Shown: piece by piece, positions 6,122 through 11,127 of the stretch
Numbering within the stretch: position 1 is the first letter of the stretch
How the letters are laid out: every line of letters starts with the position of its first letter
NCBI GenBank assembly: GCA_012514775.1
Contig: JAAYZQ010000442.1
Location: forward strand, 1-11,127
Origin: Anaerolineaceae bacterium
Lineage (GTDB): Bacteria; Chloroflexota; Anaerolineae; JAAYZQ01
Length of the DNA stretch: 11,127 nucleotides
Direction: 5' to 3'
Program-made: the position numbers and the translations under genes
Notes under the pieces: generated by a model
What the model was told of the DNA's origin: nothing
Seen by the model: the letters and a program-made list of their open reading frames with translations, nothing else
Databases searched by the model: none

Positions 6122-6159
6122 CCCGATATGATGTCCACGAACACGCAAAGGTACGGATC

Positions 6160-7476
6160 ATGGCACCCTCGACACCTTTCATAGATGACGTTGCGAGCGC
6201 CCCCGAGGTTCCCGCGCCCCAAAGCCAGGCACGTGGTGAGCCGCGTCTCCTCGGCGCCTGGCGCGTGGTGGTGCTCATCGCCGCCCTGGGCATCGTGGTG
6301 CTGGGGCTCGCCGGCGCCCTCATCGGCCTGATGCTCGCACTCCTGTCGCCTCCGGGTGAGCGGTTGGCCGGCACGACCGTCAGCGTCGCCCTCGTGGCCC
6401 TGACAGCCGGGCTGGGCTTGCCCCTGGCCTGGGCCGCCTGGCAGGCCATGCAGGGCCGGCACTCCTCGACCTTCCGGCCAAAGAACCCCTGGGTCCTGGT
6501 CGCGGCCTTTGTCCTGGCCGTGGCGGGTGGGCAGGCAGTCCTGGAGCTGGGGCTGATGCCCTCGCTGCTCTTTCCGCCGTTCCACGTCGTCGCGGCCCTG
6601 GTCCCACCTTTGATCATCCTGGCCCTCGTCGCCCGCGGCCTGGGGGGTGCGGGGCGCTGGCGCGACGCGACATTGCAGCTTTCCAGCGGAGCCTTCCTGG
6701 CCACGCCCCTGGCCTTTCTCATCGAGGGCGCCCTTCTCTTTGGGATCATGGTACTCCTCGTCGCGGGCCTGATGATGCAGCCGGCCGGATCGGAGATGCT
6801 AGAGTCGCTGGCCGACCTGCCGATGGATGCGATGGACAGCACGTGGCTCCAGGATCCCGAGGCCGTGTTGCCCCTGGTGCTCTCGCCCGGGCTCGTGATG
6901 GCCACCCTTCTCATCACTGCCGTGTTCGTGCCCCTTGTGGAGGAACTGGCCAAGGGCGTGGGCGTGGCGCTCATGTCCTACCGGCTGCCCGACGAGCGGC
7001 AGGCCATGCTGTGGGGGCTCGCCGGCGGCGCGGGGTTTGCCATGGTCGAGGGGCTCTTTAACACCACGGGCAGCTTGCCGTCGTGGGCGCCCGTCATCGT
7101 GCTGCGGGTGGGGGCCACCCTCCTCCACTGCACGGCGGGGGCGCTCATGGGCCTCGCCTGGCAGCAGATCCTCGTCCGGCGCCGCTGGGGGCCGGCCCTT
7201 GGGCTGTACGTCGCCGCCGTCGCCATGCACGCCGCATGGAACACGGTCAGCATCGGCATGGCTTTCCTGCAGCTCGGCACCGCCATACCAGAGGCTTCGG
7301 GCATATCCGGGCAACTGGCAGCGGCGGGGACGACGGGCCTCGTGGTCCTGCTCGTGGTCCTGGCAGCCGGGATGTCCCTGCTCCTGATGGTGCTCACGCG
7401 GCGGCTTGCCCGCCGCGGCCAGCCGGCCGGAGAAAAAGCCCTCGCCCCTGCACCTCCGCCTGATCAAGTCGGATGA
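6160..7476 (+). CDS. PrsW-family intramembrane protease
   Basis: A 438-residue multi-pass inner-membrane protein with about eight to ten hydrophobic segments from residue 34 to 425. The four PrsW motifs are in order: VPLVEELAKG (258-266; E261, E262, K265), GAGFAMVEGLF (290-300; E297), LLHCTAGALMG (321-331; H323) and AVAMHAAWN (354-361 region; H357, N361). PrsW of Bacillus cuts the anti-sigma factor RsiW within the membrane in response to cell-wall stress; other members have unknown targets. No sigma/anti-sigma pair is visible here, so the target is open. The N-terminus (1-30) is a polar cytoplasmic tail. The open frame extends far upstream, but the promoter at 6093-6121 fixes the start at ATG 6160. 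The next gene begins three bases after its stop, so both are cotranscribed. Confidence 0.88.
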   Translation: MAPSTPFIDDVASAPEVPAPQSQARGEPRLLGAWRVVVLIAALGIVVLGLAGALIGLMLALLSPPGERLAGTTVSVALVALTAGLGLPLAWAAWQAMQGRHSSTFRPKNPWVLVAAFVLAVAGGQAVLELGLMPSLLFPPFHVVAALVPPLIILALVARGLGGAGRWRDATLQLSSGAFLATPLAFLIEGALLFGIMVLLVAGLMMQPAGSEMLESLADLPMDAMDSTWLQDPEAVLPLVLSPGLVMATLLITAVFVPLVEELAKGVGVALMSYRLPDERQAMLWGLAGGAGFAMVEGLFNTTGSLPSWAPVIVLRVGATLLHCTAGALMGLAWQQILVRRRWGPALGLYVAAVAMHAAWNTVSIGMAFLQLGTAIPEASGISGQLAAAGTTGLVVLLVVLAAGMSLLLMVLTRRLARRGQPAGEKALAPAPPPDQVG

Positions 7477-7479
7477 GCA

Positions 7480-8439
7480 ATGGTACCACGCAAGGACAGC
7501 GACGAAAGATACATCCTTGACCTCGTGGCCGAGGTGCTGGCTGAGCCCGACTATCGCTGGCAACACCGCTTCCCGACCCTGCTGGGCGATCCCGGACAGG
7601 ACGGGAAACGGCGCCCGTTGCCCGTAGACGGCTACTTTCCTCGGCACAAGCTCATCGTCGAGTACTGGGAAAAGCAGCACAGCAACCCGGTGCCCATCAT
7701 GGACGAGGCCATGTCCATCAGCGGCGTGTCGCGGGGGCACCAGCGCCGCCTGTACGACGAGCGGCGGCGCACGTGGGCCCGGGCCAATGGCCTGCGCCTG
7801 GTGGTCCTGGACTATCGCGGCTTCGAGACCGACCGCCAGGGACGGCTGCGGCGCAACGTGGAGGCCGACCGCCAGGCCGTGGTGGCAGCGCTGCAGGCCG
7901 CGAGCGTCCTCGCCGAGCCGGCCCGGGTTGCCTTTGACGGGCAGGCCTATCGCCGGGAGGTCGACCGGGGCTGTTTCATCTGCCGCCTGGTGCGCGGGGC
8001 TGCCGAAGACCCCCAAGAAGCGGGCGGCCAGGAGCACGTCCTGTGGCGCGACGGCGGAACCATTGCCTTCCTGGATCGATACCCCACAGTTTACGGCCAC
8101 GTGCTGGTGGCGCCGGTGGCCCACCGGGAGCAGGTGAGCGGCGATTTTACGCTGCAGCAGTACCTGGCCTTGCAGCGGGTGGTCCACGCCGTGGCCGAGG
8201 CGGTGCGCCTGGCCCTCAAGCCTGAGCGGATCTATGTCATGTCGTTGGGCAGCCAGCAGGCCAACGCCCACGTCCACTGGCACGTGGTGCCCTGCCCCCC
8301 GGGCGTGCCCTTTGAGGAACAGCAACTGGCACTGCTGGACAAGGAAAAGCGGGGGATCGTGGCGCTGGAGCCCGAAGAGGCCGGCGCCCTGGTCGAGCGC
8401 CTGCGCGCCCACCTGCCGGCCTGGATGCAGCGGCGCTGA
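7480..8439 (+). CDS. Fusion: restriction-endonuclease-like domain + HIT domain
   Basis: A 319-residue two-domain protein. In residues 10-140 the stretch VDGYFPRHKLIVEYWEKQH (49-67) follows the pattern D-x-x-x-P-x-x-x-L-I-x-E-Y-x-x-x-Q-H seen in DUF559/Vsr-type members of the PD-(D/E)XK nuclease superfamily, with D50 and E61 as candidate metal ligands. A basic segment (RRLYDERRRTWARANGLRLVVLDY, about 89-112) ends in a beta-strand as in that fold. Residues 160-319 are a HIT domain: CFIC (165-168) as in zinc-type HIT proteins, GHVLVAPVAH (206-215) and the HIT signature HVHWHVVP (264-271) with probable nucleophile H266. HIT enzymes cleave nucleotidyl phosphoramidates, dinucleoside polyphosphates or adenylylated ends. 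The ATG lies three bases after the prsW stop with only a weak ribosome site, so translational coupling is likely. I know of no standard name for this fusion. Confidence 0.8.
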   Translation: MVPRKDSDERYILDLVAEVLAEPDYRWQHRFPTLLGDPGQDGKRRPLPVDGYFPRHKLIVEYWEKQHSNPVPIMDEAMSISGVSRGHQRRLYDERRRTWARANGLRLVVLDYRGFETDRQGRLRRNVEADRQAVVAALQAASVLAEPARVAFDGQAYRREVDRGCFICRLVRGAAEDPQEAGGQEHVLWRDGGTIAFLDRYPTVYGHVLVAPVAHREQVSGDFTLQQYLALQRVVHAVAEAVRLALKPERIYVMSLGSQQANAHVHWHVVPCPPGVPFEEQQLALLDKEKRGIVALEPEEAGALVERLRAHLPAWMQRR

Positions 8440-8447
8440 GGCCTCAG
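8436..8447. repeat. 12-bp palindrome holding both convergent stop codons
   Basis: CTGAGGCCTCAG is perfectly palindromic. It contains the TGA stop of the nuclease-HIT gene (8437-8439) and, on the other strand, the TGA stop of thiI (8444-8446), leaving only four bases between the two convergent genes. No T-run follows in either direction, so it is not a clear bidirectional terminator. Confidence 0.8.
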
Positions 8448-9634
8448 GACCCGGCCTCCACGGTCTCCAGGCGGGCGGCAGCCAGGGCCCGCGCCACCAT
8501 GCCCTCCACGTCGAGGCCGGCCTCGGCGTCGTCGAGCTCGGCCACGCTCGGCCGGGTGACCACCTGGCGGGGCACCAGGAACTGGCAGCAGTCGTCGCTG
8601 GACTGGATGGACAGCTCGTACGTGCCAATGGCCTGCGCCAGGTCGACGATCTCTTGTTTGTCCAGGCCGATGAGGGGCCGCAGCACCGGCAGCGTGGTCA
8701 CGGCCTGGACCGCGCCCAGGCTCTCCAGGGTTTGTGACGCCACCTGGCCCAGGTTCTCGCCCGTCACCAGCGCCAGCCCCCCTTCCCGCAGCGTCAGGTC
8801 CTGGGCCACGCGAAACATCAACCGGCGGTAGAGCAGGATGCGGGGCGGCGCCGGCGCTTCGACCACCATCTCGCGCTGAATCTCGCCGATGGGCACCACG
8901 TAATAGCTCGGCGACAGCCCATAGTCCTGGAGCCGGGTCACCAACTGGCGAATCTTGAACTCGGAGCCAAGCCAATCGCCAAAGGGCCCGCTGTGGAAAT
9001 GGACCGGCACCGTGCGGCAGCCGCGCTTCAGGGCATAGTAGCCGGCCACCGGCGAGTCGATGCCGCCGCTGAGGAGCAGGCCGACGGTGCCACTGGCGCC
9101 CACGGGCAGCCCGCCCACGCCGGCCGCGCGCTCGAAATAAAAGACAAACATCTGCTGCAACACCTCGACCCAGATGACCAGGTCGGGATTCGACAGGTCC
9201 ACGGGCCAGCCCGTGGCCGCCCGGACGTGCGCTCCCAGCTCGACATTGATCTGCGGCGAGGTGAGGGGAAAGCCCTTGTCGCCGCGGCGGGCCTGGACGC
9301 GGAACGAGCCCACCGGCCGCCCGGGCAGGGCGTCGACGACGGCCGCCTTCAGGGCCTCCAGGTCGCGCTCCAGGCCAAAGGCGGGGGCGGCGTAGGCAAT
9401 GCCCGGCACCGTTTGCAGCCGGGCCAGCGCCTCGTCGACGACGGCGTCGCCGGGCAACGACACCAGGAAGCGGCCGTGCTGCCAGCGCACGGCGATGCCC
9501 TCCAGCCCCGCCAGTCGCCGGCGGATATTCTCCTGGAGATGCCTCTCGAAAAAGGGCCGATTCCTGCCCTTGAGGCCGATCTCCGAGTAGTGGACGACGA
9601 TCAGACGCCTTATTTTTCCAGATCTCGTTTTCAT
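8444..9634 (-). CDS. thiI: tRNA 4-thiouridine synthase ThiI (short, no rhodanese domain)
   Basis: A 396-residue cytoplasmic enzyme. It adenylates U8 of tRNA and installs sulfur from a cysteine desulfurase; relatives also feed thiamine thiazole synthesis. The N-terminal part (10-30, HYSEIGLKGRNRPFFE) and the THUMP domain (to about 165) precede the PP-loop SGGIDS (189-194). The C-terminal half holds TGENLGQVASQTLESL (291-306) and DDCCQFLVP (347-355), with C349/C350 where Bacillus-type ThiI also has a Cys pair. There is no C-terminal rhodanese domain, so sulfur transfer must use the PP-loop protein's own cysteines or a partner. The only credible start is ATG at 9634, although it has no ribosome site; the -10 TAAAAT lies just eight bases upstream, which fits a leaderless transcript. 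thiI is divergent from the 78-aa gene and convergent with the HIT fusion. Confidence 0.95.
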   Translation of the reverse strand: MKTRSGKIRRLIVVHYSEIGLKGRNRPFFERHLQENIRRRLAGLEGIAVRWQHGRFLVSLPGDAVVDEALARLQTVPGIAYAAPAFGLERDLEALKAAVVDALPGRPVGSFRVQARRGDKGFPLTSPQINVELGAHVRAATGWPVDLSNPDLVIWVEVLQQMFVFYFERAAGVGGLPVGASGTVGLLLSGGIDSPVAGYYALKRGCRTVPVHFHSGPFGDWLGSEFKIRQLVTRLQDYGLSPSYYVVPIGEIQREMVVEAPAPPRILLYRRLMFRVAQDLTLREGGLALVTGENLGQVASQTLESLGAVQAVTTLPVLRPLIGLDKQEIVDLAQAIGTYELSIQSSDDCCQFLVPRQVVTRPSVAELDDAEAGLDVEGMVARALAAARLETVEAGS

Positions 9635-9642
9635 ATTCTGTT

Positions 9643-9671
9643 ATTTTACCACGGCGGTGCCGGATCGCGAA
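9643..9671 (-). promoter_or_regulatory. thiI promoter, extended -10, giving a nearly leaderless mRNA
   Basis: TAAAAT (9643-9648, minus strand) preceded by GTGG, hence an extended -10; a weak -35 TTCGCG (9666-9671) at a 17-base spacing. The -10 ends eight bases before the ATG of thiI, so transcription should begin at or within a few bases of the start codon. Confidence 0.6.
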
Positions 9672-9722
9672 ATCGGGACGGAGGGGGAGCCCGGCGGGGC
9701 GGAAGCCTGACTCTGCTCACTT

Positions 9723-9775
9723 GCTCGGCTTGGATCGCCAGAACCGCCAGATCTGGCGGCATGGCGGGAGCGAGC
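9723..9775. repeat. Nested inverted repeat around a 16-bp perfect palindrome
   Basis: CCGCCAGATCTGGCGG (9744-9759) is a perfect palindrome. Outside it CGCCA (9736-9740) pairs with TGGCG (9762-9766) and GCTCG (9723-9727) pairs with CGAGC (9771-9775), so a cruciform or long bulged hairpin is possible. It lies in the 259-base gap between thiI and the 78-aa gene, upstream of both promoters. No T-run follows either end. It may be a protein-binding site or a small dispersed repeat; the window shows no second copy. Confidence 0.7.
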
Positions 9776-9810
9776 GGGACAAACCCGAGTGATATTCAGA
9801 TTTCCCGGGC

Positions 9811-9841
9811 GGCGCGGGCCGCGCCTTGACAGGGGCGTCAA
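9811..9841 (+). promoter_or_regulatory. Candidate operator: palindromes touching and overlapping the -35
   Basis: GGCGCGG-G-CCGCGCC (9811-9825) is a perfect 7-bp inverted repeat that ends at the base before the -35 TTGACA. The -35 itself is half of a second inverted repeat, TTGAC-N6-GTCAA (9826-9830 / 9837-9841). Such elements at a -35 are well placed to bind a regulator, but the regulator is unknown. Confidence 0.4.
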
Positions 9842-9854
9842 CCTGGGTTATGAT
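9826..9854 (+). promoter_or_regulatory. Near-consensus promoter of the 78-aa orphan gene
   Basis: TTGACA (9826-9831), a 17-base spacer and TATGAT (9849-9854). This is the closest to sigma-70 consensus in the window. Transcription would start near 9861, giving a leader of about 33 bases that carries GGGAGG before the GTG at 9894. Confidence 0.85.
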
Positions 9855-9893
9855 GGATACAGAGCAGCCACCAGGCTGTTTCAGGGAGGAAAC

Positions 9894-10130
9894 GTGGCTT
9901 CCTGGGGAACGGGCTACAGCCGATGCTACACGCTGCACGGCGAGGGCGACATCGCCGCGGCGACGGCCGTCCAGGCGCAGATGCGCGAGTATGGCATGTG
10001 CAGCTACTTTCAATGGGACCCACGGCCTCCAAGGTGGCGCTTTTTCTACGAGACGAACTGCTCCCGGGCCGAGCTGGAGCAACGCCTGGGCGCGCTCCTG
10101 GCCCGGTTCAAGATCTTGATCGAGGATTGA
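9894..10130 (+). CDS. Hypothetical 78-aa protein, orphan
   Basis: I do not recognise a family. The GTG start at 9894 follows GGGAGGAAAC, and a near-consensus promoter sits 40 bases upstream, so the gene is very probably real and well expressed. The protein is soluble and compact: an aromatic/Gly-rich start (SWGTGYSRCYTLHGEGD), a helix of Ala/Gln (IAAATAVQAQMREYG, about 20-34), an aromatic strand-like stretch (MCSYFQWDPRPPRWRFFYETNC, about 35-56) and a C-terminal helix (RAELEQRLGALLARFKILIED). Three cysteines (11, 36, 56) are present without a clear metal motif. The layout of beta strand, helix, two strands and helix could be a small alpha/beta domain. It stands alone between thiI and ssrA, with a weak hairpin right at its stop codon. 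Confidence 0.78.
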   Translation: MASWGTGYSRCYTLHGEGDIAAATAVQAQMREYGMCSYFQWDPRPPRWRFFYETNCSRAELEQRLGALLARFKILIED

Positions 10131-10148
10131 GCACAATCTTGATTTTTT
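10125..10148 (+). terminator. Weak hairpin plus T-run after the 78-aa gene, overlapping the ssrA -35
   Basis: GATTG (10125-10129) pairs with CAATC (10134-10138) across a 4-base loop, followed by TTGATTTTTT. The stem is short and AT-rich and includes the stop codon region, so terminator strength is doubtful. The same T-run forms the -35 and spacer of the ssrA promoter. Confidence 0.35.
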
Positions 10149-10167
10149 CAGGCTTGTGTGGTAGAAT
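10139..10167 (+). promoter_or_regulatory. ssrA promoter (extended -10)
   Basis: TTGATT (10139-10144), a 17-base spacer and TAGAAT (10162-10167) preceded by TGTGG. Transcription would start near 10174, about 13 bases before the mature tmRNA 5' end, consistent with RNase P trimming. Confidence 0.78.
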
Positions 10168-10186
10168 TACCATCGTAGACCGGCCT

Positions 10187-10593
10187 GGGGATGAAATGGT
10201 TTCGACAGGGAAGGCTGGGCTGGGACTGCAAGCCGAGGCGCCCGTGCCGCGTTAAAAATGGGCAAACAATCAAGTGCCAAACAGCGCACTCAACCAGCTT
10301 TCGCGCTCGCCGCGTAAACGGCAAACGCGATAGCATGACCGCTTGACGGTCACGTCCGCCCTTTCCCTCCCCCGGGGGAGAGACCGGCGGGCGACAGAAA
10401 ACCGGGGGTGCCCTCCCACGAGACGCCGATACGTGGGATCAGAGGCGGGGAGTTCACGCGCCCTGCATCGGCTGGCCAGGGCCGCAGCCTGTTGATCGGC
10501 GGCTGCTCTGGCGAGAACCAAATGGTCAACTAAGCTTGTAGATGTTCCTGTTCGAGTTCTCTGGACGCGGGTTCGATTCCCGCCATCTCCACC
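10187..10593 (+). ncRNA. ssrA: Transfer-messenger RNA (tmRNA, ssrA)
   Basis: Rescues stalled ribosomes by acting as an alanine tRNA and then as a short mRNA encoding a degradation tag. The 5' end GGGGATGAAATGGTTTCGACAGG is the familiar tmRNA start. GGGGATG pairs with CATCTCC (10584-10590), and the T-arm (GGGTTCGATTCCC) precedes it. The tag frame GGC (10261) to TAA (10315-10317) reads GKQSSAKQRTQPAFALAA, 18 encoded residues ending in the protease signal ALAA; with the alanine from the tRNA part the tag starts AGK, like the Bacillus tag. Further helices are visible, for example TGACCG-CTTGA-CGGTCA at 10336-10352 and CCCACG/CGTGGG. After the discriminator A only CC is encoded (ACCTT), so the final A of CCA must be added. 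It has its own promoter and terminator. Confidence 0.96.
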
Positions 10594-10601
10594 TTACCGT
10601 G

Positions 10602-10644
10602 GGGGAGTGGAAAGCATTCTGCTATTCTGCTCCCCTTTTGTTTT
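10602..10644 (+). terminator. Intrinsic terminator of ssrA
   Basis: GGGGAG (10602-10607) pairs with CTCCCC (10630-10635), with inner pairs GAA/TTC and GCA/TGC, and is followed by TTTTGTTTT. It lies nine bases after the tmRNA 3' end. Confidence 0.82.
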
Positions 10645-10652
10645 CTGGAAGG

Positions 10653-10685
10653 CGCCGCTGCCCGGCAAGCCCGCCGCCAGCGGCG
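10653..10685 (+). other. 8-bp stem-loop just upstream of the ATP-cone gene
   Basis: CGCCGCTG (10653-10660) and CAGCGGCG (10678-10685) form a perfect stem with a 17-base loop, ending about ten bases before the AGGAG ribosome site. No T-run follows, so it is not a terminator. It could mark the leader of the next gene or stabilise read-through RNA. No NrdR-box pair is visible here. Confidence 0.4.
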
Positions 10686-10710
10686 AACTGATCACCAGGA
10701 GCAAGGACCC

Positions 10711-11127
10711 ATGAGCAGGACGATCACCCACATTGTCAAGCGAACGGGGGCGGTGGTTCCCTTTAACCCCGAGCGGATCACCAACGCCATCTACCGGGCC
10801 GCCGTGGCTGTGGGCGGCCGGGACCGCGAGACCGCCGAGGGGCTGACCCGCCAGGTGGTAGACATCCTGGAGGAGGTGACGCCCCGCCACCGGCATCCCA
10901 CCGTCGAAGAGATCCAGGACATTGTCGAAAAGGTCCTGATCGAGAACGGCCACGCCCGGGTGGCCAAGGCCTACATCCTGTACCGCGAGGAGCGCGCCAG
11001 GCAGCGCCGCGAGAAGGCCGGCCGCGGCTACCGGGAATCGGGGAATATTCCTTGGCGCAAGATCTACGAAGTGCTGCGCTGGTCGGTGGACCACGACCTG
11101 TACACGGTGGAGCAGTTGAACGCCCGC
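10711..11127 (+). CDS. ATP-cone domain protein, N-terminal part (probable ribonucleotide reductase), runs off the right edge
   Basis: The first 139 codons are in the window with no stop. Residues 5-95 form an ATP-cone, the allosteric nucleotide-binding domain of ribonucleotide reductases: VKRTGAVVPFNPERITNAI (9-27), VEEIQDIVEKVLIENGHARVAKAYILYREERA (about 64-96). The ATP-cone senses ATP/dATP and sets overall reductase activity; NrdR and a few other proteins also carry it. The next stretch (NIPWRKIYEVLRWSVDHDLYTVEQLNAR) is not NrdR-like. It could begin the catalytic part of an adenosylcobalamin-dependent (class II) or anaerobic (class III) reductase, or a stand-alone ATP-cone protein; the visible part does not decide. 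ATG at 10711 follows AGGAGCAAGGA. No separate promoter is evident between the ssrA terminator and the gene. Confidence 0.8.
   Translation, partial: MSRTITHIVKRTGAVVPFNPERITNAIYRAAVAVGGRDRETAEGLTRQVVDILEEVTPRHRHPTVEEIQDIVEKVLIENGHARVAKAYILYREERARQRREKAGRGYRESGNIPWRKIYEVLRWSVDHDLYTVEQLNAR

Noticed and set aside
6112..6159. N-terminal extension of the PrsW protein from ATG 6112
   Set aside because: The codon lies within the predicted -10 element, so it would not be in the transcript, and it has no ribosome site; ATG 6160 has AAAGG.
6799..8628. 609-residue minus-strand frame opposite the PrsW, HIT fusion and thiI 3' ends
   Set aside because: The opposite strand encodes two proteins with full family motifs; this frame shows low-complexity His/Gly/Pro composition and no motif, so it is a shadow.
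9635..9893. Hidden small gene between thiI and the 78-aa gene
   Set aside because: No frame with a ribosome site and sensible start is seen; the stretch is explained by two promoters and palindromes.
10645..10710. NrdR operator upstream of the ATP-cone gene
   Set aside because: No pair of NrdR-box-like sequences is visible; only a GC-rich stem-loop is present.
10594..11094. 166-residue minus-strand frame at the right edge
   Set aside because: It covers the ssrA terminator and is antisense to a convincing ATP-cone domain; no ribosome site or motif supports it.

Overview
The window reads as ordinary chromosomal DNA of a GC-rich bacterium with dense, short-spaced genes. The mix (GerW-like and DUF4342 proteins, a PrsW-family protease, a Bacillus-type short ThiI, a tmRNA with a GK-initial tag, GTG/TTG starts with strong AGGAGG ribosome sites, and good -35/-10 promoters) would suit a Chloroflexota (Anaerolineae-like) genome. 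This is an inference from gene content; no marker here proves it. No phage, transposase, CRISPR array or known defence island is visible.

Layout. 1-157 is the right end of a tandem 58-59 bp repeat whose units each hold two perfect 7-bp inverted repeats. 193-696 (-) is a small nitroreductase. 824-2546 (-) is a four-gene envelope-type operon read from a clear promoter at 2724-2752: a 92-aa membrane-anchored protein that looks like a reduced GerW relative, a GerW/YtfJ-like protein, a DUF4342-like protein and a multi-pass membrane protein built from three repeats. A 16-bp perfect hairpin follows it. 2814-6012 (-) is a second likely operon: winged-helix protein, YdhF-like aldo/keto reductase, dual-specificity-type phosphatase and a DUF362 protein with a C-terminal cysteine cluster. 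Divergent from it (6160-8439, +) are a PrsW-family protease and a fused protein with a restriction-endonuclease-like N-terminus and a HIT C-terminus. The two transcription units share a mirror-symmetric promoter region with identical 10-bp elements (6039-6048 / 6112-6121).

thiI (8444-9634, -) converges on the HIT fusion, with both stop codons inside one 12-bp palindrome, and is probably transcribed with almost no leader. Divergent from thiI is a 78-aa orphan protein with a near-consensus promoter surrounded by palindromes. Then come the tmRNA gene ssrA with its promoter and terminator, and the start of an ATP-cone protein (probably a ribonucleotide reductase) that runs off the right edge.

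The most unusual items are the nuclease-HIT fusion coupled to PrsW, the symmetric divergent promoter pair, the two adjacent GerW-like proteins in a membrane operon, and an extended -10 motif (GTGGTARAAT) shared by three promoters including that of a probably leaderless thiI. All functional statements rest on reading motifs by eye; no database search was run.
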